In this document: positions 43,059 to 54,845 of the stretch, piece by piece
Layout of the letters: every line of letters begins with the position of its first letter
Numbering within the stretch: the first letter of the stretch is position 1
DNA from: Oryzias latipes
Taxonomy: Eukaryota; Chordata; Actinopteri; Beloniformes; Adrianichthyidae
Reading direction: 5' to 3'
Length of the DNA stretch: 64,000 nucleotides
Assembly: GCF_002234675.1 (NCBI RefSeq)
Contig: NC_019859.2
Span: forward strand, 6,789,240 to 6,853,239
Translations under genes and position numbers: made by a program
Notes under the pieces: generated by a model
Database searches by the model: none
What the model saw: the letters and a program-made list of their open reading frames with translations, nothing else
What the model was told of the DNA's origin: nothing

Positions 43059-44990
43059 TTTTTTTTTTAACTTGTACTGTCCAACAGCTGGGCAAACAGA
43101 TGAGAGCTGAAGGCCTCTTGTGTTGGACATATTTTATTTTAACAACAGGGGTTATGAATCTTCTGACAAACCAGAGGTATGTCTGAATAAACCCCTTTTG
43201 GAATCGAGGGCAAACTTTATTCATTTCAATCATATTTGAAAATCTTTTGTGTTGGACAGGACGGAAAAGGAAAGGAAGGAAGAAGAGAGAGGGATGTTAG
43301 AGAGAGGGGGGATAGGAGGGTGATTATAGAGGGGGGTAAAACCATGAAGCAGCATAGAGCAACAAGTTTTTGGATGGTTATACTGATTACAGTGAGGTTC
43401 AGATGTAATACAAGTCTATAAGGGCGGGGCCTGTCCAAACACACACTCAGATGTTATAATATACCTGTTGGCTCCAAAAAAATGTCCACATATCAACATG
43501 TACACAATACAAATAATGTTCACACAGGCATACTTTCGCCTTTAAACCAACTAGTGTGAAATATTTCATTCAATGACACAAACAATTAGTGCAAAGGTGA
43601 GCTAACACCTGTGCTCTAGTGAGTGTTTATGTTCTTCTAAAATGGATGATGGAATGCAAAAAGAAGGCGGGAGAGTGCCCAGCCATCCCCACACAAAGCC
43701 CCCCGCCTCAGCAGTAGCGGCAGCCAGAACAACACCCCCCCCCCCCCAAACGCCCGCACGTCAGCAGATAGAGAACAACCGCCACCCAGGCCAGGGCCAG
43801 CAGGACCGCCGCGAGGCCCCCAGAGCCAGAGAGCAGGGAGGCATGGGGGGACAGAGAGCGCAGCTCCAGCTCAACCAGGAGAGCAGCCCTCCCGCCGCAT
43901 CGGGATGGCCCAACTCAAGGCCCCGCCCCAGAGGAGCGCCCACAACCCCAGACGAGCACCCCATCACCACCCAGGAGTTCTGGGCATCCCCCCGCCCCAA
44001 CCCCAGCTACGAGCCGGGACCCCCCAAGGGAGACCCGCTCCGCGCTCCAGGCAGCCACCCACCCGGCCCACGGTTGGTCAGGGAAGGAGTAAGGCATGTG
44101 CTAGCCGTCCCCATCCCAGGAGGAGGGCACTCAGGGGAAGAGGGGGTCCACAAGGGGTGTTGTAAACACAGTTGGAAATTTGGCTAGGCCCAGCACTCAG
44201 GGGCAAGGACCAGAACACACACCACAGGGACACGGACACCCCCGGCTCAGGTGTGATGCGATCCATGGCTTCTGGCCTTGCCAGAAAGCTCAGGGATCCC
44301 TCTCCCTGTGTTGAGAGAGCACTGCCGGGCCCAGGAAGCCAGCACCCAAGGAACACGGCCGCCGTTGCCAAGAGCCCAGTACCCCCTACCAGGGTTGGGG
44401 TAGGGGACAGATGGTCCAAGGTCGCACCTTCCTCGCGAAATGCGTCTGTGTGTGTTTGTGAGGGTGTGTGTGTGCATGTATGTGTGTTGGAGTGTACATT
44501 TTGAAGAGTAAAGGGTGTGTGTACTAAGGGGGTGCAGTTAAAATTGGTGGGTAGGGCACTGACGGGACATCTCCTGATTACTCACAGTGATAACCCATCA
44601 CCCTCCCCACCAAAGGGCCCTAAATGTCTATGGTGCAGTTAAAATTGGCGGGTAGGGCGCAAAGAGGACATCTGCTGCTTGTTTGTAGTGATGTCCAAGC
44701 ACCCCCCCTACCAAGGGCCCTACATGTCTAAGGTGCAAATAAAACCGAGAGAGGCGGGGCCCATTCCATACGGCAATCATGGGAGGGGGACCACTGCCAA
44801 GTAGCCCCCCCCCCCCAAGGTGCATCGCAGGCTAAATCCACCACCCCCTCACCCTAATATGAGATTATATGAGGAAGGGGGTAAGTCGGGGACAGCTGGT
44901 AGATTGTCCCCAGGTGGTCAAACAGCCCCTCCCCCCCCAGCATAGGGCCCAGGTCCCCTCAGCCCAGGAGCCCCATCCCCCGAAGACACT
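43059..44990 (-). mobile_element. 5'-truncated copy of the L1-like element (3'UTR only)
   Basis: Colinear with 33281-35215 of the full-length copy, at roughly 88-90% identity by eye. It starts with a short poly(A) (10 T at 43059-43068) and ends abruptly near 44990, where homology to the 3'UTR stops before reaching ORF2. No coding sequence of the element remains. A target duplication is not clear. 5' truncation is the usual outcome of incomplete reverse transcription. It is older or from a different subfamily than the 33-41 kb copy. Confidence 0.9.
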
Positions 44991-47900
44991 GTCCTGTGAT
45001 CCAGCCTCAGATGAGCCTCACAGCCTTCAAAGTTTTATGCCAATACAAAGTCTAAAAAGTTGCTGCCATGGCAACAAAAAAGATTGAAAGGCCCCACAAA
45101 CAGTCCAGCACTGATGTATTTAATTTAGTGACGCTTGTTAATAATTTGCCAAAAAAACACAATCAGCTGGTGAAAAATGACATACAGTAGGTGACACCTT
45201 CTGCTGACACCAAACTTCTGCTTTGGATAAGGAATATTTGTGTGTTCTTTTTTTTATGAATAGGATTTTTTTTTGACACCTTGGGCAACTCAACATGGAT
45301 GAATCTAATGGTTCTTTTTTTTTTCCTGGTGCTGCAAACAAGCTAAGAAACCCCGAATGAGCTTGTAAGACCTTTTTTTTGTGGCAAAACCTCACTGGTC
45401 CTTTGAGAACATCTTTAAACTTTAGCTTTGATTCGAACTTGTTTCTGAAGTGTGACGTTTAAATAAAGCAGAGCTGAGACGAGTTAACAAGTTTAAGAAA
45501 ATTTGTTTTTTTTCAGAGAGCGACTCGAGAATAGAATTAAGGTGGTTAGCATTCTGTTTCCATCCGTCAGTCGAGCGACACCTCATCTGCCCTGTGTCCA
45601 CTAATCCAATCAGCAGGCTGATTTCACTTCTTCCCCATTTTCCCCTCAGAGTGGTGCTTAAAAAAATCATCCAATTCAGAGTCAAATCATGCCCTGCATC
45701 TGTAAACATGTCCTCGCTTTGCCTTGAAATGCAGTGTGCATGCAGAAGACCCGCAGCCTGGAGAGCCGGTGCATGACATCCTAATCAAATGTATTGGTGG
45801 AGGAGACTTTTAGCTTATACAGCACATGTGCTTAACAATACAAAAATGTATTGCTTTTTAATGCCTCATTGGCTTCAGCGCCGCTCTGTGACCTCACTGC
45901 TCTGAAATTGCATCTGATGAAAAGGGAGAAATATCATTTTTCTTTAAAATAGGCCTGCTGTATTTCACAGACAATTAGCTGCCAAACTGGACTTTCTGCA
46001 GCATCTCAGTGTGAGTCAAAGAGTCATGCCAACCATGTTTGGCCTGAACAAATTAGATCCTCTTGTAGCTACGCAGCTGTGAAATTAATACTAAAAAGAG
46101 CCTCTTGAAAAGTCTATTAAAGTGTCCACAATGATACTTCACAGAGTTCACTCACTGAAAGAAGTGGTGATGAGACTTCTGACGTTCTTGCAGCTGTACA
46201 AGGGATATATCTGTGATGACCTGCTGCATCTTCCACTTTCACTTCATTTAAAATTACAAAATTTAATTGGCATTTAAAGTCATTTTTTTCTTTTTAACAA
46301 AGAACATTTTTTGTGTTTTACAATCAATGTAGAGTATATTGAGTATTTTCACAACAGCTGCATTCAAGCAGAAAACCTTTTTTGGCCTTAGAGGTGTCCA
46401 TTATCAGAAATTACGACGCGAAAGCCTGAACCATCCGACACGAAGCCCAGGACGGTTAATATACGTAAAATTCTAGAAAACGTGACCCCTATAAGGCCAT
46501 TGTCCTACTTATACCATGGTCACTTGCAAAGAAAAAAAAAATTCAATCAATTTTTTGTACTTTATTCTTGTTTTTTATTTTATTTTTGCTTTTTCACAAA
46601 AAGGGCACCATTTGATACGAGGTGAGGTGCGTTCTCATGGTAACAGCTAAACCAGCACAGCCCTTAACTGCAGCGGCAAAGGAAATGTTTAAACTATAAA
46701 ACGGTACCATGTAAATGCTTTTTCTCTAGGTAAATGTAACTTTTTAACATGAAATGTGTAAAATATACTAAGCATGCCGCTATTATATATGAAAATAAAA
46801 ATTAGTTTCAAAGTGGCATGCACTGAACTTTTCAACTGAATAAAAATTAAAATTAGTTCCAAGTGCTGCATGTAAATTATGATGACATTGGTGAATTTAT
46901 AAATGTCCAGCTTCCAATAACTGATAATGTGACGTATATGGTTCTGAACAGTTCAAATGAAGGATTTCATTACTTTATGTCTCTGTATTATTTTGTAGAT
47001 ATTTATGGGATATTTTCAGTCTCTTAAAAAATCTTTAGGATGTAAATATGTAAAATATTTGTCAGAAATAAATGTTTGGTTAACGTTTATTAAACATTGT
47101 CAGTGTGGATGAGACAATTCTTTTAAAATACTTTGTCTGAGTACTAATAGACCTTTCACAGGAACAAATTAAATAGAACACCAAAAGTAAGATGCCAAAC
47201 TGTTTCCTTATAAATAATCACAAATCATATACGCAGTATGCTAATCTGATACAATTGCCACATGAAATATCACAATATTTCACAGAATTGATATTTTTTT
47301 TTACACCTTTGTTGTAATTATTTAGGTGAAATCAGTTCTCAATTGGCTTACCTGGTTCAACAAATGTCAAGAATTCTGAAACTCTTTAGATCCTAATAGA
47401 TTACTTTAAAGAAAAAAAAAGACAGGGTTTCAAAAAGACAGTTTATAACGGTTTTAGTGGGGTTTCAATAAGGACAATAGGTGTTAACATTTCGGTGTTT
47501 GCGTTGCCTTGAAGTGACACTGCCAAACAGCAGGTGGCACTATGTAACTAACCCGCGCCGGTCCCGTTTTTGATTTGCTGGTTCAGAAGCTGTGCAGTTA
47601 GACAAAAACTGTCTGAACTCAGTGGTTAAAGTCTGCACCCAAGAAAATAAAAAATAAAATAACTGCTCCACATCAGAACGATTTAGGCTCATAAATGATT
47701 TTTTTTTCATTTAAAAATAGACATGTATCAGACAAATCGAACACATGCGCTTCATGATCTTAAACCCCCGCTGAGATCAAGCGAAGTCTAAAATAAAATC
47801 TTTTAAACTGAGGCTGTTGCAGCTGCCGACGACATTTCAGCCCAAATAATTTGACCATAAAATATCAAATTTTTAAAGGTTATGAATTGTCATATCAAAT

Positions 47901-48554
47901 TCAAAACTAGCTACCTTATTTAAAAACAAATGCATAAATAAAAACATCATATTCTATATTTAAAATGAAAAACCTAAACTTTGAGTTTTTTTTTCTTTTC
48001 TTTCAAAATTGTATTATTTGGAATGGACATCAAAAAGAGAGATCGTACATCTTTAGCATTTATAAACTGCATAAACAGGAGTACTTCCATGGGACTCATA
48101 GAAAGATGGAAAATATAATTAAAAAAAAACAAATTCAAGTTAATTTTATTTCTAAAGCACCTTTCATGGAAAAAGGAACAGCGTGATGTACATAAAAACA
48201 AACAGGAACGCAAAAACGCCAATCTCCACACATGCAATAAAATACTAAAAATAAGCACCTCATAACAAAATATACAAAAAAAATTAAAAAATAAAAGAGA
48301 AATTATTGTAAAAAGCTAAAAAAGAGAGTACCCAGAAGGCGCCGTCCACCCTGTCCTTCTGTTGGCTGGCGTGGCATTGGGTAAATAAAGTAATGAAGTT
48401 TACACAGGGGCTATCAATACTGTTTTATACAGAATGAATGAGTTACAATACAACAAGGTAACAGTAACATCAAGTAAAGTCTGTGCTTACAAAGTTAGTA
48501 AAATTTCAGGTTCAGAGTAAAGCTTGTCTTATTCTGAGGTTGCCTGTGCTTTTG
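44991..48554. other. Non-coding stretch, partly conserved-element-like
   Basis: No gene recognised. 45780-46230 is a moderately GC, non-repetitive tract with few homopolymers, unlike its AT-rich neighbours, and could be a conserved regulatory element. The remainder, 46230-48554, is AT-rich with no informative frame. Confidence 0.35.
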
Positions 48555-48558
48555 TTAA

Positions 48559-48763
48559 CCCTTGTGCTATCCTAGGCACTTTAACGTTGGGAGTTGGGTC
48601 ATCTAGACCCACTAGACAGTGCGCTGAACCTTTTTTCTTCAATGATTTGTGATCTTCACTGGTGTCCATGGATTACATGAAAACTTTCCACCTTTATCCA
48701 CCTTTGTCATGGTAGTGATAACACGTCAAAGTAAGGGTGGGGTCATCCAAGATAGCACAAGGG
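48559..48763. mobile_element. TTAA-flanked piggyBac-like MITE, copy 1
   Basis: The inverted ends CCCTTGTGCTATC...GATAGCACAAGGG are bounded by TTAA at 48555-48558 and 48764-48767. CCC/GGG termini next to TTAA suggest a piggyBac-type transposase in trans. 205 bp, non-coding. Closely matches 51806-52000. Confidence 0.88.
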
Positions 48764-48767
48764 TTAA

Positions 48768-51334
48768 TCAACTGCTTTGAGTCCACCCCTGTTCCCTCTC
48801 CTTCTCCTTCTCACCTCTGGAAACATCGACAGACTCATACATGAAAAATTGATCTTTTCTCATGGAGCATTTGTCGGGCCTACAAAGTTCAAGCTCTCCA
48901 CATTGTGCAAACACAGAGTCCTGGCCATGGGGAAGGGGGCCGCAGGGAGAGAACGGTGATACATTAAATCAGTGCCGCCTGGACCAAGAACATTATGTTT
49001 CCAGTTATTAATTTTCCCGAAGGAGCCAGACAGAAAGAAGCCAACAGTCTGGTTTGCATTTGCAGACAGTCGTGCAGATGAGATGAATGCGAGATAAGAT
49101 GGCTTATCTAATCGCTCTGGAAGACTATTGTTGGAAAGAAAACTAAGAAATAAAGCAACAATGGAGCTCCACAAGAATTAATGCTGCAAACTGCTCCTCC
49201 TGCTGCTTTATTGCAGCTGCTCTTTGGGCAGAAAAAGATTAAATCAGGCAAAGATACCAACATGAAGTCAGGCAAAAGGAATAATTTTGCCTTAACTGAT
49301 GATGTGCGCTCTCCTGCTGGTAGGTTTTATCACTAATCTGCTGGGACCCATGAGAGGATACCGTTTCTCTACAATCCAGAGATTTAGCATTTTGAGCAGA
49401 AAAAAAAAAGAGTTTAATGGATATCAGTTTCATGTAACAATAAAATGTACATTAATTGATGTGTAAAAAATTAAAATCCCAGTGTGTGAGAAAGTTGGAA
49501 ACTTCTAATGTTCCAGGTTTGTACCAATCTTTTACTCACAGTTCATAAGCACAATCAACAATGATCATTTCCTGAAACTTCTTGCAGAGAGAAAAACTGG
49601 TTTATCTGCAACCTGAGGCAGAAACATTGGAAGAGGGGTTTCATCTGACAAAATTTAGGTTTGAGCTTCTAAAAAAGGTTCATGAGGTAATGTATAATTT
49701 GCAACAAACAACAACAGAGGGTGTTTCAGGAGTAACTTCCAGGTGAACTAAAACTCAAACTTAAATACACTGAAGGACAAATTAGGAGAATCAGAAACAG
49801 CTGAGATGATTGCAAACCTAAACCTGCTGTGATGGAGGGAAGTATGATGCTTCAGCCCATTCCCTTTTGGTTGATACTCTGCAATAAAGCAGCAGGAGGA
49901 GCAGTTGATACTGATTATCTTTAAAAATTCTAAAATGCTAGATTTGAAGAACCAAATAAGCACTTCAAACTTTAAAACTTCAAACATAATGCCAGATAAA
50001 TGATAAAAGCCAGAATTTGTTTTTCATCATTTTTTTAAACAAGATTTAAGGTGAAAAAACAAAGATTATGAAGAGTAACTTTTGGGATCTTGTGACCAAT
50101 TAAGATTTGCTGCAGAACCATTCCAGTATATTCAAACAGTTAAATCTTGTTCTGAGTTGGACTTCATTGATGTTTACTTCTACCTGGTAAAGAGGCCCCT
50201 TACCTTATCCCACAGAGAAGATTTGAGTATTATCTGTATCATAAATTGGAAAAGATCAATAATTCTGGAATCTGAGAAATAAAAGATGAAGAAAAACTTA
50301 ATTTAAAAGCAAATGCACAATTTTGTCTTTGCTTTTTTGAAACCATAATGCTCTGTACACACCTGGTATATGTCATGCACTCAACAACGTGTTGAACATG
50401 GGTTCTTGGAACGCACTTTTTACATATTGTGTTTACACTGGACTGTTGCTACCCAATAGTAGTGAATGTACCTACAGCGTAGTATACTTAGGTACATCAC
50501 TTACCTACAATTGTGTAGCCTGGCGAAATTAAGCATGCACTGCAAAAAAAAAAAAGAAAAAAGTAAAAGGCTTGGTGCGAAATGTCATGGCATTGCAAAT
50601 CTTGCAAATATAAAGGACTTGGTGTCATATGATTCCACCGGGGCACAAACAGCAATGATTCATTTCTCCTGCACAATACATTTTTGAACAATTGGCACTT
50701 CAGTGAATTAAAAAGGATGTCATCCATACATCGTTACCAAGTCAGAGTCCATGATTGATAAAAGTGCCACTGCATTACATTTCAACATGCGTTTAATGGC
50801 CGCGCATTTTGTAAGTAGAGCCCAAAAATAGAATTAAAAACTTGCATAGCAACACTTGAACTAGAGAGTTTTGAATGTGAAAGCCCAAACAACGCATTCA
50901 TACGTGTTTACATAAACCTTTTATTGGAAGGCCAGTGAAGGTAGCATCCTTAAAATGTTTATACAGTGAGGGGGGATAGTGATTATGGACCAGAAACATT
51001 CAAAACCAGAGTTTCATAAACCAAAAAACAAACAAACACACAAGCTAGCTAGTGTTTCTGAAAAGAATGATTGCAAATCCTAAAAACTTTCTACCAGAAA
51101 TGTAGATTTCCTATAGTTTCCCCTTTCTTTGGGTTGTTCTAATACAATATGGTTATGAAAGATTTAATTCAAGATATTTATACAAAATGCTAACGTATTT
51201 AGACGACTGGTTGCAGACGTTCTGTACCTCCTCCTGAGATTTTCTTATACAGATGGAAATGTTTAAAATAACAAGCCCTCATCTGTTTCTTTAGTACATC
51301 AAAGGGCAATTATGGTGCCATTGGCGGCAGTGAC
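48768..51334. other. Non-coding stretch, partly conserved-element-like
   Basis: No gene recognised. 48790-49190 is a non-repetitive, balanced-composition tract with features of a conserved non-coding element (for example 'gcgagataagatggcttatctaatcg', containing paired GATA motifs). The rest is AT-rich. Confidence 0.35.
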
Positions 51335-51395
51335 TCAGGCGGTAGAGCAGGCTGTCCAATGACCCTTCGGTCATCGGTAATTTTCGATAGCACTA
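51335..51395 (+). repeat. tRNA-like SINE head fragment
   Basis: 'ggcggcagtgactcaggcggtagagcagg' is the A-box-like start of the SINE seen on the opposite strand at 24835-25170. The B-box region is degraded and no body follows. Not a functional tRNA gene. Confidence 0.5.
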
Positions 51396-51399
51396 CTAC

Positions 51400-52600
51400 A
51401 ATACTCTGCTGACGAACTTGCTAACCTCCTGAACTCTCCGCCACCGCCGTTAGCTCTACTCCAACATCTTATACGTGGCCCGCCGGAGATACACTCATCG
51501 AGGATCATGTCGGAACTTCCATTACGACAACACCAACTCCATCAAGTCACTTTGGTCCTCTGCTCACCGTCCGTCAAGACACACCGGTCGCCATGCTAAC
51601 CACAGCGTCCTGGCTCATCTCGCTCGTTCGGCTAACAACATGGCCAACAATCTACCTAATTTCTGTCAACTTCGGTCTCCTGAACATTCGCTCCCTCACA
51701 ACCAAGGGAGATCATGTCCAAGATCTCCTTATTAATTGTGAGCTGGATTTCATTTCCCTGACTAAATCATTGCAAAATCCCCTGGATTTTATTCCACTGA
51801 AGTAACCCTTGTGCTATCCTAGGTACTTTACCATTGGGAGTTGGGTCATCTAGACCCACTAGACAGTGCGCTGAACCTCTTTTCTTCAATGATTTATGAT
51901 CTTCACTGGTGTCTATGGACTACTTGAAATCTTTCCACCTTTGTCATGGGAGGAATAACACGTCAATGCAAGGGTGGGGTCATCTAAGATAGCACAAGGG
52001 TTAAGCCACTCACCCACCTAAACCTAATAAGAAGTTTATCTCTGACTTTTCAGATTTTTTGACACACCTCTCCTCACTCTCAACAAACATAATACTTCTG
52101 GGTGACTTTAATATTCTCATGGACAGAACCAATAATTTAACTACCAAAGATTTTATATCCTGTCTGGACAGTTTTGGCATTCATCAGCACATCACATTTC
52201 CCACCCACACCAAAGGACATATTTTGGACCTTGTCTGCTGCTCAGGTTTCTCGCCAAGTGCCTGCAAAGGGGATCCCCTTCCTCTATCTGACCACTCCCT
52301 TGTAACCTTCTATGTCAATATTGCATCTACTGGAGCAACCCCCCCCCCCCCCCCCCCACGCAGCATTAGCTACCGTAAAATCAATAATATTAACCAGGAT
52401 CATTTCTCATCCTATATCACTAGCCTTCCCTGGACTGACACCCTCCACACACCTGATGAACTTGTCTCACACTATAATGACAAGGATATCCATGCCCCCC
52501 TTAAAATCAGAATGGTCTCCTTTTCGCTCACTGCTCCCTGGTTCACCCCCTCCCTCAGCCAACTAAAGGCTAAAGGTTGTGGACTCATTATGAATTGCAT
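51400..52600 (+). pseudogene. L2/CR1-type LINE fragment, endonuclease part only
   Basis: Remnant of a LINE apurinic-type endonuclease. The N-terminal part (51593-51805) has LNIRSLTTKG and FISLTKSL, where the usual catalytic Glu of the LTE motif appears as Lys. After a MITE inserted at 51806-52000 the frame resumes with LLGDFN (conserved Asp), GHILDLVCC and LSDHSLVTF (catalytic Asp-His), ending near 52600 before any reverse transcriptase. About 80 residues between the two parts are missing, so there was also a deletion. A run of 18 C near 52340-52357 encodes a polyproline insertion. Clearly dead. Confidence 0.8.
51806..52000. mobile_element. piggyBac-like MITE, copy 2, nested in LINE
   Basis: Same family as 48559-48763: CCCTTGTGCTATC...GATAGCACAAGGG ends, 195 bp. 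The right flank is TTAA (52001-52004); the left flank reads GTAA, so one base of the target duplication was altered. It interrupts the LINE endonuclease frame and therefore arrived after the LINE. Confidence 0.88.
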
Positions 52601-53940
52601 ATGCATTTGTTTATTATGTTAATTAAGGAGGTTGTGGGAATATGCTTTCTTTTGATCAAAGGAAATTATTATTTATTTATTGACCCTGTTTTAACAGGCC
52701 AGGTTGCAAGACTGGTCGTCTTGCAGACCAATCTATTGGATGCTCAACCTGAGCACTGGACAGAATTGTTTATCAGGGAGTTTTACCACTCCCAGAAGAA
52801 AACAAAGAGGATAAATCCTCTGCAGATGGCGAGCTAAAAAGGAGCGCCGATCCTGACTTGGATTCTGCCCTCTTCACTGCCAGTGCGGTAGGAACTAACC
52901 CCCTTCTCATCCAACAAATCAGCTGGGGTGTTTCTTTTCTTTTCGTTCTTTCTTGTTCCCAAAAGAGAACTATAAAAACTCTTTCATAAGGCTTAACAGA
53001 CGCCTTAAGAACTATAAAGACAAAAAAAAACAGAAAACATCCTCTGGACTCAAAAAATATTCCTTTGTTGTATATATTGTGATTTTTTTTTGTATTCACT
53101 GTATATTGTAAATACATTCACATTAGCAACTCAAGTCTTGTCTGTGGTTTTTAAACATTCACATTCCTCCATGAGTCGAACCAAACTAGCCCAAATGAAT
53201 TAAAACCAACTTTGCAAAGTTCATGTAAGACATACATGCTACATCAGCGTCATCCCATTCAAGCCGCTCCATCAAGACCTGCACGGAGAGACTTCAATGA
53301 GGCAACTCCAGGTACCAACCCAGCACCTAACTGGCGAGCAGCGGTAAAGGACCTTGTGTTTTTCTATTGCCAGCAGCTTGGTCATAAAGCCTCCGTATGC
53401 CCAAGTCGCAAGACTAAATTCACACCCACGCACCCAGGCCAGAGACTGTCTCAGGTACAGTGCCTGTTCTCAAGGACAAAGACGTTTTCCAACCACTTAA
53501 ATCGGTGACTGTGAATGGTCAGCAAGTTACTGCTATGCTGGACACTGGTAGTTCTGTTTCCTTGGTAGAACAGAGTTTAATTCCTTTTGGTGGACTTGAT
53601 TATGGCAGGAAAACAAATGTTGTTTGTGTTTATGGCGACAAACATTTGTACCCAAAAGCGGATGTAACTGTGACCATAAACGAACAATCATATCTTTTAA
53701 CTGTTGGGGTGGTACAGAGAACCTGCCTATTGATTTAATTTTGTGGTGTGATTTACCTATGTTGAGGGATTTAATAAATGAGGCCACTAAAACAGCTAAT
53801 GCAAATGCTAAGCTAGATGTCAATGTCTCAGCACCCGTGATTACTAGAGCTCAGGCCAAAGCTGGGATGCAATGTCTTCCACACTTGAATTACAGTTTCT
53901 TTGAATCCTCCTTCCATGAAATGAAGGAAGCCGAGGATTA
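52601..53940 (+). pseudogene. Ty3/gypsy gag-protease fragment
   Basis: Decayed LTR-retrotransposon sequence. A nucleocapsid-type zinc knuckle is seen near 53365-53400 (YCQQLGHKASVC, i.e. C-x4-H-x4-C with the first cysteine replaced). Next, in another frame, comes an aspartic protease core with AMLDTGSSVSLVEQ (53537-53580), whose D-T-G is the catalytic triad. A further frame change leads to LPIDLILWCDLPMLRDLINEA and VITRAQAKAGMQ, the stretch before reverse transcriptase. No reverse transcriptase, integrase or LTR follows; the sequence switches to a LINE fragment at about 53941. The 5' boundary is uncertain. Confidence 0.75.
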
Positions 53941-54845
53941 GTGAGCGTAGAAGCTACTATCCAGGATGAAACATCCAAGATGCATGAATACATCGAGCTC
54001 AAGGCCCCAAGTGACAGTGTGCTCAGTGAATGTCTCAGGCGATGGAGAGCAGAGGATACAGTGCTGGAGGATAGATTCTCATGGGAGGACAAGTCCCTGC
54101 ATGGGATGTACCACCGGACCATAACTGAAGTGGCTGATATCAAGAAGTCCTACCAATGGCTAGAATGGGCTGACCTACAGGACAGCACTGAAGCGCTCAT
54201 CCTGGCACCTCAGGAACAAGCCCTGAGCACCAAAGCGATAAAGGCTCAGATCTACCACACCAGACAAGACCCAAGGTCTAGACTGTGCAAAGAAGCACCT
54301 GAAACGATCCAGCACACAACTGCAGGGTGTAAGAAACTGGCAGGGAAAGGATACCTGGAGCGCCACAATCAAGTGGCTGGAATAATATACAGAAACATGT
54401 GGGCAGTATATGGACTGGAAACCCCAAGGTCAAAATGGGAAACACCTTCAAAAGTGACAGAGGATGAGAGAGTAAAGATCCTGTGGAACTTCCAGATACA
54501 GACGAATGGGATGGTATCCTGTCTGTATTAGACAGAAATTGGTTCGTGGTGGATAAAGAAGGAAAGCTATTGTGGTGGATGTTACAATACTAAGTGATGG
54601 CAACATCAGGAAGAAGGAACTCGAGAAACTGGAGAAATATCAGGGACTCAGGGAGAGAAAACTTGGAGGGTGAAAGTGACAGTGGTTCCTGTGGTAAGTG
54701 GAGCGCTTGGGGCATTAACCCCCAAATTGGAGAAGTGGATACAGCAGATTCCTGGGAAAACCTTAGGGGTTTCAGTCCAGAAAAGTGCAGTGCTAGGAAC
54801 AGCTAAGATACTGTGCAGGACCATCAAGCTTCCAGGCCTCTGGTA
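53941..54845 (+). pseudogene. R4/Rex6-type LINE 3' fragment (REL endonuclease)
   Basis: Matches in style the C-terminal half of R4-clade (Rex6/Dong-like) non-LTR elements. It has a knuckle region (RLCKEAPETIQHTTAGC, with the first expected Cys as Ser), then LERHNQVAGIIYRNMWAVYGLE, and after a frame change near 54520 a restriction-enzyme-like endonuclease part (VVDVT.LSDGNIRKKELEKLEKYQG). It ends with SVQKSAVLGTAKILCRTIKLPGLW just before a stop at 54845. The reverse transcriptase is absent and at least two frame breaks exist, so it is a truncated dead copy. REL endonucleases in this clade cut the target site for integration. Confidence 0.75.

Noticed and set aside
43642..44504. Open frames in the truncated L1-like copy
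   Set aside because: 3'UTR sequence of the same family; not conserved as coding relative to the other copy.
51335..51395. Possible tRNA gene
   Set aside because: Only an A-box-like start is convincing; the B box and acceptor-stem pairing are degraded, and the sequence matches the SINE head at 24835-25170.
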